Below, in pieces: positions 25,986 through 33,668 of a DNA stretch of 64,000 nucleotides. The stretch is from Flavobacterium aerium. GTDB lineage: Bacteria > Bacteroidota > Bacteroidia > Flavobacteriales > Flavobacteriaceae. The notes under the pieces were generated by a model. It was not told where the DNA came from and made no database searches. It saw only the letters and a program-made list of their open reading frames with translations. Within the stretch, counting starts at the first letter, position 1; the number at the start of each line of letters is the position of its first letter. The stretch covers positions 1 to 64,000 of the forward strand of contig NZ_JARQWR010000010.1 of NCBI RefSeq assembly GCF_030766725.1, read 5' to 3'. The position numbers and the translations under genes were made by a program.

Positions 25986-26681
25986 TTAGTTTTTGGTCTC
26001 TTTTTGAGCGTCATTAACCATTTTTTGATTTGCAGTAATTGCAAATTCTACACGACGGTTTTGACTTCTACCTTCTGGTGTATCATTTGTAGCAATTGGC
26101 TCTTCGATACCCATACCCGTAATTTTGAATCTACCAGAATTAATTCCTTTACCTGATAGGTATGTTTTTACAGATTCTGCTCTTTGTGCAGATAATGTTT
26201 TGTTGTACTCAGCTCTACCGGTGTTATCTGTATATCCATAAATTTGGATATCAGTATCAGGATATTCTTTAAATACAGAAACTAACTTATCTAAATTTTG
26301 TTGAGCAGTTGCTGTTAAAGTAGATTTGTTTGTATCAAAACGGATTGCATTTTCATTCAATACCAATTTAATACCTTCTCCTACTCTTTCTACATCAGCC
26401 CCAGGAATAGCATCGCTAATTTGTCTCGCTTGCTTATCCATTTTGTTACCAATCAATCCACCAGCAGCTCCACCTAGTACACCACCCAATACAGCTCCTA
26501 AAGCTGAATTTTTCTTGTTTCCTAAGTTGTTCCCAAGAATACCACCTAATACAGCTCCAGCTGCTACACCAATACCAGCACCTTTTTGCGTGTTATTCAT
26601 GTTTTTTGCGCTATCACAGCTTGTGAAGGCAGAACTAAAGAGAAAAGCTCCGATTAAAGAATAAATTAATGACTTTTTCAT
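25986..26681 (-). CDS. OmpA-family lipoprotein with glycine-zipper segment
   Basis: 231 residues. Lipoprotein signal ending FTSC, then a Gly/Ala-rich zipper (GAGIGVAAGAVLGGILGN ... LGGVLGGAAGGLIGNKMD, about 35-85) that may insert in or line the membrane, then an OmpA C-terminal peptidoglycan-binding domain (IRFDTNKSTLTATAQQNL, YGYTDNTGRAEYNKTLSAQRAESVKTYL, RSQNRRVEFAI) with the Asp/Arg residues that hold meso-diaminopimelate. It would tether the outer membrane to the wall. It follows the lipocalin-like gene by 14 bases and shares its transcript. Confidence 0.92.
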   Translation of the reverse strand: MKKSLIYSLIGAFLFSSAFTSCDSAKNMNNTQKGAGIGVAAGAVLGGILGNNLGNKKNSALGAVLGGVLGGAAGGLIGNKMDKQARQISDAIPGADVERVGEGIKLVLNENAIRFDTNKSTLTATAQQNLDKLVSVFKEYPDTDIQIYGYTDNTGRAEYNKTLSAQRAESVKTYLSGKGINSGRFKITGMGIEEPIATNDTPEGRSQNRRVEFAITANQKMVNDAQKETKN

Positions 26682-26695
26682 TTTACGATATTTAT

Positions 26696-27157
26696 TTAGT
26701 TAACTTTATTAAATTGGTATACAACATCAGTTTGTTTTCCACCTACATCAACTTTATCAATTAACTGGAAAGAACTCTCTGTTCTGTTGGCAAGTTTCAA
26801 GAAATAACCAGAGGTTACTCTTTTCGCTTTCACACCAGCCTCAACAATTTTCAGGCCAAACTGTTGATCGGGAGTAATACTCCATACAATTGGGCTACTA
26901 AAACTAGGACAATCACCACCTCCATTTAGGCTCATATTCCCTTTGTTGTTATTGGAAATAAAAGACCAAGAGCTACCTTCAAAACATTTTGAATCAGCTA
27001 TTTGAAAGGAATTAACTTTAATATACTCTGAACCTGGATAGCTCACTTTCGATAAAACCCAATTTCCTTTTAACCCTACTTGCGATTTAGCATCAATCGT
27101 TGGTTTGCAAGCTCCCAACATAAGTACTAATGCACTCAAAAACAAAATTTTTTTCAT
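26696..27157 (-). CDS. Lipocalin-like lipoprotein
   Basis: 153 residues. Lipoprotein signal MKKILFLSALVLMLGAC, then a small beta-rich domain with the family hallmark LKGNWVLSKVSYPG near the N-terminus, two Cys (in SKCFEGSSW and GGDCPSF) that could pair, and SITPDQQFGLKIV, VTSGYFLKLAN, DVVYQF strands. Bacteroidota commonly carry such a lipocalin_4-type protein directly before an OmpA-like gene, as here. Ligand unknown. Confidence 0.8.
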   Translation of the reverse strand: MKKILFLSALVLMLGACKPTIDAKSQVGLKGNWVLSKVSYPGSEYIKVNSFQIADSKCFEGSSWSFISNNNKGNMSLNGGGDCPSFSSPIVWSITPDQQFGLKIVEAGVKAKRVTSGYFLKLANRTESSFQLIDKVDVGGKQTDVVYQFNKVN

Positions 27158-27190
27158 AGTTAAATTTAATTTATGTTACTATTTATCTCA

Positions 27191-27213
27191 ACGATTAATT
27201 GGTGAATAATCGT
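27191..27213. repeat. Inverted repeat upstream of the lipocalin-OmpA pair
   Basis: ACGATTA-N9-TAATCGT, 34 bases before the lipocalin start codon in the divergent spacer with htpG; a possible operator. Confidence 0.45.
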
Positions 27214-27357
27214 ATTAAATTTAGGCAAAATTAACCAATCTTAACATTTTTAGGGTATTTTTTTTTAACAATGTCATTTTGTCACCTACTTTGCAATTGG
27301 TATTCTATTTGAGATAGCAAAGCTACAATACATGTAAAACTTAAATTATAAACACAT

Positions 27358-29238
27358 ATGACCACAGGAAAAATTAATGTTTCAGTAGAGAACATCTTTC
27401 CATTAATCAAGAAATTTTTATACAGTGATCACGAAATTTTCTTACGTGAATTGGTTTCAAATGCGACAGATGCTACTTTAAAGTTAAAACACTTAACGAG
27501 TATAGGGGAAGCAAACGTTGAATACGGAACACCTATTATTGAAATTAAAATTGATAAAGAAGGTAAAAAACTTCATATTATTGACCAAGGTCTTGGGATG
27601 ACTGCTGAGGAAGTAGAAAAGTATATCAATCAGGTTGCTTTTTCTGGCGCAGAAGAATTCTTAGACAAATACAAAGATTCTGCTAAAGATTCTGGAATTA
27701 TTGGTCACTTTGGTTTAGGTTTCTATTCTGCATTTATGGTTGCAGAGAAAGTAGAAATCATTACAAAATCATACAAAAACGAACCAGCTGCTCATTGGAC
27801 TTGTGACGGTAGCCCAGAATTTACTCTAGAACCTTCTGATAAAGAATCAAGAGGAAGTGAGATTATTCTTCATATTGCTGAAGATTCTTTAGAATTTTTA
27901 GAAGATCATAAAATTGCTGAATTACTAAGCAAATACAATAAGTTCATGCCTATTCCAATTAAATTTGGAACAAAAACTGAAACGGTTACTGTAGGTGAAG
28001 GTGAGGATGCTAAAGAAGAAAGTATTGAAGTAGACAATATCATCAATAATCCAAATCCAGCTTGGACTAAACTTCCTGCTGATTTAAATGATGAGGATTA
28101 TAAAAAATTCTACCGTGAATTATACCCAATGCAGTTTGAAGAACCCTTATTCAACATTCACTTGAATGTAGATTATCCATTCAACTTGACAGGTATCTTA
28201 TATTTCCCAAAAATGTCTTCGGATTTACAGATCCAAAAGGATAAAATTCAATTGTATCAAAACCAGGTTTACGTTACTGACAACGTAGAAGGAATTGTAC
28301 CTGAATTCTTAACTATGTTGAAAGGGGTTATTGATTCTCCAGATATTCCATTAAACGTTTCTCGTTCTTATTTACAATCTGATGGAAATGTAAAGAAAAT
28401 ATCAAACTACATTACTCGTAAAGTAGCGGATAAATTAAAATCATTGTTCACAGAGAATAGAGAAGATTTTGAACAAAAATGGAATGATATCAAAATCGTA
28501 TTGGAATACGGAATGTTATCTGAACCTAAATTCTATGAAAAAGCAGGTGCATTTACTTTATATCCTACAACGGACGACAAGTACTTTACACTGGAGGAAT
28601 TAAAAGAGAGCTTAAAAGATACTCAAACAGACAAAGACGGAAATCTTGTGATTCTTTATGCTTCAAACAAAGAAGCACAACACAGCTTTATCGCTGCGGC
28701 AAAAGATAAAGGATACCAAGTTGTAGTACTAGACTCTCCTATTGTATCACACTTAATTCAAAAATTAGAGGCAGACAACGAGAAAACAACTTTCGTACGT
28801 GTTGACTCTGACCATATCGATAATTTAATCAAGAAAGAAGATACTACAATTTCTAAACTTTCTGATGAAGAAAAAGAAAGCCTAAAAACTGTTTTAGAGA
28901 GTATTGTTCCTAAAACAAAATATTCCGTACAACTTGAAGCAATGGATAGTCACGCTTCACCATTCATCATCACTCAACCTGAGTTTATGAGAAGAATGAA
29001 AGAAATGAGTGCTTCTGGTGGAGGTGGTATGTTTGGTATGGGTAATTTCCCTGAAATGTACAATCTTGTCGTGAATACAAATCATGAATTAGCGGGAAGT
29101 ATCTTGAATACTACTGACAAATCACATCAAGAGCATCTTGTAAAACAAGCGATGGATCTTGCAAAGCTTTCTCAAAACCTTTTAAAAGGTGAAGAGTTAA
29201 CTGCATTTGTTAAACGTAGTTTTGAAATGATCAAGTAA
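27358..29238 (+). CDS. htpG: Molecular chaperone HtpG (Hsp90)
   Basis: 626 residues, the bacterial Hsp90 length. ATP-dependent cytosolic chaperone. N-terminal GHKL ATPase with ELVSNATDATLKL (catalytic Glu and Mg-binding Asn), IIDQGLGMT, and GHFGLGFYSAFMVA (lid/G-motif); the middle domain has NVSRSYLQSDGNVKKIS; the C-terminal domain carries an insert-like Gly/Met loop (ASGGGGMFGMGNFPEMYNL) before the dimerisation helices. An acidic stretch GEGEDAKEESIEVDN lies in the N-M linker. Divergent from the lipocalin gene; its own terminator follows. Confidence 0.97.
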   Translation: MTTGKINVSVENIFPLIKKFLYSDHEIFLRELVSNATDATLKLKHLTSIGEANVEYGTPIIEIKIDKEGKKLHIIDQGLGMTAEEVEKYINQVAFSGAEEFLDKYKDSAKDSGIIGHFGLGFYSAFMVAEKVEIITKSYKNEPAAHWTCDGSPEFTLEPSDKESRGSEIILHIAEDSLEFLEDHKIAELLSKYNKFMPIPIKFGTKTETVTVGEGEDAKEESIEVDNIINNPNPAWTKLPADLNDEDYKKFYRELYPMQFEEPLFNIHLNVDYPFNLTGILYFPKMSSDLQIQKDKIQLYQNQVYVTDNVEGIVPEFLTMLKGVIDSPDIPLNVSRSYLQSDGNVKKISNYITRKVADKLKSLFTENREDFEQKWNDIKIVLEYGMLSEPKFYEKAGAFTLYPTTDDKYFTLEELKESLKDTQTDKDGNLVILYASNKEAQHSFIAAAKDKGYQVVVLDSPIVSHLIQKLEADNEKTTFVRVDSDHIDNLIKKEDTTISKLSDEEKESLKTVLESIVPKTKYSVQLEAMDSHASPFIITQPEFMRRMKEMSASGGGGMFGMGNFPEMYNLVVNTNHELAGSILNTTDKSHQEHLVKQAMDLAKLSQNLLKGEELTAFVKRSFEMIK

Positions 29239-29260
29239 TTTCACAATATATCTTTTATCG

Positions 29261-29294
29261 AAAAGAGCATTGAGCAAAACCTCAATGCTCTTTT
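29261..29294 (+). terminator. htpG terminator
   Basis: AAAAGAGCATTGAG / CTCAATGCTCTTTT with a 6-base loop and T-run. Confidence 0.92.
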
Positions 29295-29322
29295 TTTATT
29301 TAAAAACACAGGCTTACTTTAT

Positions 29323-29353
29323 TTTGTCAGTGCTATAGACTTCTCTATATTTG
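29323..29353 (+). promoter_or_regulatory. Promoter of the lipoprotein gene at 29397
   Basis: TTTG (29323-29326), 19-base spacer, TATATTTG (29346-29353): full consensus, 43 bases before the ATG. Confidence 0.85.
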
Positions 29354-29396
29354 AACTTACTTATTGCCTTAACAAAAAGCAATTTAAAACCGTGTT

Positions 29397-30155
29397 ATGA
29401 AAAAAATAATCTCTCTTTTCTTTCTCTTAGTTCTAATTTCTTGCAACGATAAAAAGCAAGAATCGGAATCGGATAACACTCTAAAAATCGATACTATCCA
29501 AGCACTCAATGAAGTAATAAGCACAGAAGATGAACCTAAAGAGGCTCAAAAACTAGCTGTTAATTATGCTGAACATAAGGAAATACTCGATGTTTTGACG
29601 ATTATTCCTGATAGCACTATGCCTAGCTGGGGATGGAAACCGAATGAAAGAAAAGATTTCGTGAAATTTATAGCACAAAATAATGTTACTCCAGATACTA
29701 GTAAAAACTTCTCTAAGATTGTATCCATAAAACCAAACACTCTCAAAATACAAGTCGTAGATGGAAGTTGGGTTTTATCAATTTATAAAATAAAAGCAGA
29801 TCATTATATTGTAATCACCGATGACATGGTAGGTGATGGAAATGAGATTTTAGCTTTCGAATATGACAAAGGGCAACTAAAATACATAAAGCTTAAGGAA
29901 GTATTTGGCGACTATTTTTCAAGTTTATTAGTGGATAAAAACAATGTCAAATGCAACGAATTATTAGAAGAAAATAAGATTGGTTTTGAATATGATTTTG
30001 ACAGTGAAACAGCAGTAGAAATTAGTAATTCCTTCTATCTCAAAGAAAATGAAAACAAGGACTGCTTCAATGGGAACACCTTACTTTTTCAATTTAATAA
30101 AACCTCTAAAAAATTTGATTTAGTAAAAAAATACTGGTCTAACCCGAAAGAATAA
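29397..30155 (+). CDS. Hypothetical lipoprotein
   Basis: 252 residues with lipoprotein signal MKKIISLFFLLVLISC and a charged linker (NDKKQESESDNT). The mature part contains no family I recognise; it has a SMPSWGWKPNERKDFVKFI segment, then beta-rich stretches (IQVVDGSWVLSIYKI, DHYIVITDDMVGDGNEILAFEYD) and two Cys near residues 185 and 220. Monocistronic with a consensus promoter. Probably a periplasmic-face or surface lipoprotein; role unknown. Confidence 0.75.
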   Translation: MKKIISLFFLLVLISCNDKKQESESDNTLKIDTIQALNEVISTEDEPKEAQKLAVNYAEHKEILDVLTIIPDSTMPSWGWKPNERKDFVKFIAQNNVTPDTSKNFSKIVSIKPNTLKIQVVDGSWVLSIYKIKADHYIVITDDMVGDGNEILAFEYDKGQLKYIKLKEVFGDYFSSLLVDKNNVKCNELLEENKIGFEYDFDSETAVEISNSFYLKENENKDCFNGNTLLFQFNKTSKKFDLVKKYWSNPKE

Positions 30156-30313
30156 CATACTGTGGTAGAATAAAAATTACTCGAAACTGCAAGATTGGTA
30201 TATAATAAATACGATTTACCAAACACGAGGGAATCTAAACACCTAACTGTAAGCTGATTTTGGATTTCGTTGCATTTTTTATTTAAAAGGGGGAATAATC
30301 AATCGTTAAACCT

Positions 30314-30321
30314 TACCTTTG
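30314..30321 (+). promoter_or_regulatory. Promoter -7 box of the EamA transporter gene
   Basis: TACCTTTG, 22 bases before the ATG at 30344; no clear -33 element. Confidence 0.6.
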
Positions 30322-30343
30322 CGGGCTTTTTAAAATTATAAAA

Positions 30344-31261
30344 ATGTTACAGAATCAATTATTAAAAGGAGTTTTTTTAGTCGGACTTGGAGCTTCTAGT
30401 TATGGAATGCTAGCCACTTTCGTTAAAATGGCTTATGACGAAGGATACACAACTGCCGAAGTTACTACATCACAATTTGTTTTGGGAATCATCGGAATGT
30501 TACTCATCAATACCTATCAAAAATCAAAGAATAAAGGAAAAGTTACCAAGGCAACAACTCGAAATGTATTTCAATTAATGTTGGCTGGTACATCATTAGG
30601 TTGTACAAGTTTGTTCTACTACTTGGCTGTAAAAACAATACCTGTATCTATGGGAATTGTTTTATTAATGCAAACGGTATGGATGGGTGTTGTTCTTGAA
30701 ATGATCCTGACCAAAAAATTACCTTCTTTGCAAAAAACTATTGCTACAGTAGTAGTATTAGTTGGAACAGCTTTGGCACTTAACCTGTTTGGAAAAAGTA
30801 TAGACTTTAATCAAGAAGGTTTTGTTACTGGTTTACTTTGGGGCTTATGTGCCGCATGTTCGTACACTGTAACAATGTTTACCTCAAACAAAGTCGCGAC
30901 AGAATTGTCTACATCACAACGTAGTCTTTATATGTTATTGGGTGGAGCGGTAATTGTTTTTGCATTTGCAATGGCAACACATACTGGAGAATTTCACTTT
31001 GATATTTTCTTAAAATGGGGTATTGTATTATCACTTTTTGGAACTATTATTCCGCCAATGTTATTAAATGCAGGTTTCCCTATTACAGGAATTGGCCTAG
31101 GAAGTATTGTTACTTCTGTAGAAATTCCAGTATCGGTAATGATGGCTCACTTACTATTAAAAGAAGAGGTTTTAGGTGTTCAATGGTTAGGGATTGCTAT
31201 GATTATTATGGCAATTGTAATCATGAACATCAAAAACAAAAGCAATGCAGGTCACATTTAA
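30344..31261 (+). CDS. DMT-superfamily (EamA) transporter
   Basis: 305 residues with ten hydrophobic segments in two five-helix halves, each an EamA repeat (first: FLVGLGASSYGMLATFVKMA... LVGTALAL; second: GLLWGLCAACSYTVTMFTSN... IAMIIMAIVIMN). The inward-topology Glu/Pro-containing segment VEIPVSVMMAHLLLKEEVLG is typical. Such proteins export amino acids or metabolites; the substrate is not readable from sequence. Confidence 0.88.
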   Translation: MLQNQLLKGVFLVGLGASSYGMLATFVKMAYDEGYTTAEVTTSQFVLGIIGMLLINTYQKSKNKGKVTKATTRNVFQLMLAGTSLGCTSLFYYLAVKTIPVSMGIVLLMQTVWMGVVLEMILTKKLPSLQKTIATVVVLVGTALALNLFGKSIDFNQEGFVTGLLWGLCAACSYTVTMFTSNKVATELSTSQRSLYMLLGGAVIVFAFAMATHTGEFHFDIFLKWGIVLSLFGTIIPPMLLNAGFPITGIGLGSIVTSVEIPVSVMMAHLLLKEEVLGVQWLGIAMIIMAIVIMNIKNKSNAGHI

Positions 31262-31299
31262 GATCTGCAAATAGCATCATAAATAAATATTAAATTGTA

Positions 31300-31346
31300 T
31301 ATTCGTTATAATCATATTTTTTAACATATGTATGCTATAACGAATA
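31300..31346 (+). repeat. 11-bp inverted repeat ending at the DoxX-like start codon
   Basis: TATTCGTTATA (31300-31310) and TATAACGAATA (31336-31346), 25-base spacer. The right arm ends on the A of the preferred ATG, so a hairpin in mRNA would cover the initiation region; alternatively it is a dyad operator. Confidence 0.6.
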
Positions 31347-31708
31347 TGCATTATCCATGGCACTTGTATTTAATGTCTTTTTTGTACATTATTGCAGGTC
31401 TAAATCATTTTAGAGTTCCCCGATTATACTTAAAAATGATGCCTGAGTATATCCCTAAACCCATGCAAATGGTTTATTTAAGTGGTATTGCTGAATGTGG
31501 ACTTGGATTTTTATTATTAGTTCCAGGTTTAACGGCATATGCAGCTTGGGGTATTATTATTTTATTAGTCGCAGTTTTCCCCGCAAACATAAAAATGTAT
31601 CTTGATGACAAAGCTAGTTTAGGACTACCTAAATGGGTGCGGTTGATTCGCTTACCCTTACAGTTAGTTCTTATTTATTGGGCTTATCAATATACATTCT
31701 TACATTGA
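31346..31708 (+). CDS. DoxX-family membrane protein
   Basis: 120 residues from MHYPWHLYLMSFLYIIAGLNHF; an ATG six codons earlier (31328) lies between the arms of the inverted repeat and was not preferred because homologues I recall begin MHYPWHLY. Four membrane segments, with the family's GLNHF near the first and YLSGIAECGLGFLLLVP in the second. DoxX/MauE-like proteins are small membrane subunits or chaperones of redox processes; no specific partner adjoins this one. Confidence 0.82.
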   Translation: MHYPWHLYLMSFLYIIAGLNHFRVPRLYLKMMPEYIPKPMQMVYLSGIAECGLGFLLLVPGLTAYAAWGIIILLVAVFPANIKMYLDDKASLGLPKWVRLIRLPLQLVLIYWAYQYTFLH

Positions 31709-31745
31709 CTTTATAACCAAATGTTTAACTAATTTTTTTTAACAC

Positions 31746-32429
31746 ATGAAAAAACTTTTAGCAGAATTTATCGGAACTTTTTGGCTTGTATTAGGTGGTT
31801 GCGGAAGCGCAGTATTAGCCGCAGGTTTCCCAGACGTTGGGATTGGTCTATTAGGTGTATCACTTGCCTTTGGATTAACGGTATTAACGATTGCCTATTC
31901 ATTAGGCCATATTTCTGGAGCGCACCTTAACCCTGCAGTATCTGTTGGATTATGGATTGGAGGACGATTTGATGTAAAGGAATTAGTTCCTTATATCATC
32001 GCTCAAGTATTAGGTGGTATTGCTGCGGCAGCCATTTTATATGTTATTGTAACAGGAAATGGAAGTGAAATTGGAAATTTTGCAGCCAATGGTTATGGTG
32101 ATTTATCACCAGGAAAGTATGATCTTACCTCTGCTTTCGTAACGGAAGTAGTAATGACATTTATGTTCCTTATCATCATTCTAGGAGCTACAGATGAAAG
32201 AGCACCAAAAGGTTTTGCTGGTTTAGCAATTGGTTTAGCATTAACGCTAATTCACTTAATCAGTATTCCAGTTACTAACACCTCTGTAAATCCTGCAAGA
32301 AGTATTAGCCAAGCTATTTTTGTAGGTGGAGAACACCTTAGCCAATTATGGTTATTTATTGTTGCTCCTATCTTGGGTGCAATATTAGCAGGTATCGTTT
32401 ATAAATTCTTCGGAAAAGCAGATGCTTAA
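31746..32429 (+). CDS. aqpZ: Aquaporin Z
   Basis: 227 residues, six membrane helices. Water channel of the inner membrane. Both NPA loops are present: [14 protein letters not shown] (NPA at 62-64) and [16 protein letters not shown]. The selectivity filter pattern (Phe in helix 2, His in helix 5 [11 protein letters not shown], Thr, Arg in NPARS) is that of water-selective AqpZ rather than glycerol facilitators. Thirty-seven bases after the DoxX-like gene. Confidence 0.95.
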   Translation: MKKLLAEFIGTFWLVLGGCGSAVLAAGFPDVGIGLLGVSLAFGLTVLTIAYSLGHISGAHLNPAVSVGLWIGGRFDVKELVPYIIAQVLGGIAAAAILYVIVTGNGSEIGNFAANGYGDLSPGKYDLTSAFVTEVVMTFMFLIIILGATDERAPKGFAGLAIGLALTLIHLISIPVTNTSVNPARSISQAIFVGGEHLSQLWLFIVAPILGAILAGIVYKFFGKADA

Positions 32430-32505
32430 CATTTAAAAATATTTTATTTTATAAAAGAGAAAAGTAGGCGGTATGACCAATTACTTTTCTCTTTATTTTT
32501 ATACC

Positions 32506-33108
32506 ATGAATTCATTATTTTCATCGGATCCGATTGTATTAGACCTACCGGATGCTTCCATCGTATACTACCCTTCTTTTTTCACAACAGAAGAGGCCGA
32601 TACTATATTGAAGATACTACAGGAGAGCATTCTATGGCAACAAGACCCTATTACATTATTTGGAAAAACCCACCTGCAACCTCGACTAACGGCTTTATAC
32701 GGAAATAACGGAAAGCCTTATAGCTATTCTAATATCACCATGCAACCGCATGACTGGACTCCACTATTAATGGAGATTAAAGGCAAGATTGAAACAATTA
32801 CTCCATGTGCTTTTACAACCGTTTTACTGAACTTATACCGCGATGGGAAAGATGGTAATGGATGGCATTCAGACAATGAAAAGGAGCTTGGAGTAAATCC
32901 CGTTATCGCTTCTTTGAGTTTTGGTTCAGAGCGTATATTCCAGTTAAAGCACATTAACGATTCTTCACTAAAAGCAAGTATTACATTGGAACACGGTAGT
33001 TTACTCCTCATGCAGGGCACTACACAAGAATTCTGGAAACACCAAATCCCAAAAACAGCAAAACCTATTAATCCAAGAATTAACCTAACCTATAGGGTCA
33101 TAAAATAA
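32506..33108 (+). CDS. AlkB-like 2-oxoglutarate/Fe(II) dioxygenase
   Basis: 200 residues from MNSLFSSDPIVLDLPDAS; an in-frame ATG 11 codons earlier gives an uncharacteristic hydrophobic start. Iron ligands are WHSDNE (HxD) and the later His in KHQIPKT, with the 2-oxoglutarate Arg in PRINLTYR; QPRLTALYG and NLYRDGKDGNGWHSD mark the AlkB DNA/RNA-repair clade (ALKBH2/3-like). It would remove alkyl lesions such as 1-methyladenine and 3-methylcytosine by oxidative demethylation. Confidence 0.9.
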   Translation: MNSLFSSDPIVLDLPDASIVYYPSFFTTEEADTILKILQESILWQQDPITLFGKTHLQPRLTALYGNNGKPYSYSNITMQPHDWTPLLMEIKGKIETITPCAFTTVLLNLYRDGKDGNGWHSDNEKELGVNPVIASLSFGSERIFQLKHINDSSLKASITLEHGSLLLMQGTTQEFWKHQIPKTAKPINPRINLTYRVIK

Positions 33109-33202
33109 AATTTAAAAAGTTTTAAAAAGTAATTATTTTTTTTATTAATATTGAATTACAATTCATAAACTAAAATTATTTATCTGGATTAATTTTCATG
33201 TA

Positions 33203-33481
33203 ATGAAGAAAAGTAAACATATAGAACTCGACAACGAAAAACTGGAAAGGATTGTCAACATGGCTTTGGAAGAAAAGAGACCTTTTGAAGTAATTAAAAA
33301 TGAATTTGGTTTAGCCGAAAAAGAGGTTACCGAAATCATGAAAAAAAAATTAACCACAGACAATTTTGAACTGTGGAAGAAAAAAACAGCTGCCAAAAAA
33401 CCGAAACCGAAACCGATGTCCATCGATGATTTTGATGAGGAATTAGACGGAAAATACTATATCAAAAACAAATTTGATTAA
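33203..33481 (+). CDS. DUF2805 (TIGR03643-family) small protein
   Basis: 92 residues. Helix-turn-helix-like N-terminus (LDNEKLERIVNMALEEKRPFEVIKNEFGLAEKEVTEIMKKKL) followed by a basic linker (KKKTAAKKPKPKPM) and an acidic end. The text matches the small conserved family I know as DUF2805/TIGR03643; function unreported to my knowledge, though the sequence suggests nucleic-acid binding. It follows the AlkB-like gene by 94 bases. Confidence 0.82.
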   Translation: MKKSKHIELDNEKLERIVNMALEEKRPFEVIKNEFGLAEKEVTEIMKKKLTTDNFELWKKKTAAKKPKPKPMSIDDFDEELDGKYYIKNKFD

Positions 33482-33484
33482 ATA

Positions 33485-33512
33485 AAAAAGGCTCCTTTTC
33501 TGGGGCCTTTTT
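33485..33512 (+). terminator. Terminator after the DUF2805 gene
   Basis: AAAAAGGCTCC / GGGGCCTTTTT (one G-U pair) with a 6-base loop, T-run. Confidence 0.85.
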
Positions 33513-33668
33513 ATTTGCCTTTTACAAAAACAATCCAAAATTCTGAAACCAATTGTAATGTGATTAACTGCATTATGCCTTATTATATCGTTTAATTACA
33601 TCCGAATTGTTTATTTTTACTTCTATAATTAGATATTTATTCTATAATTACTCTTACTATTAAATCCC

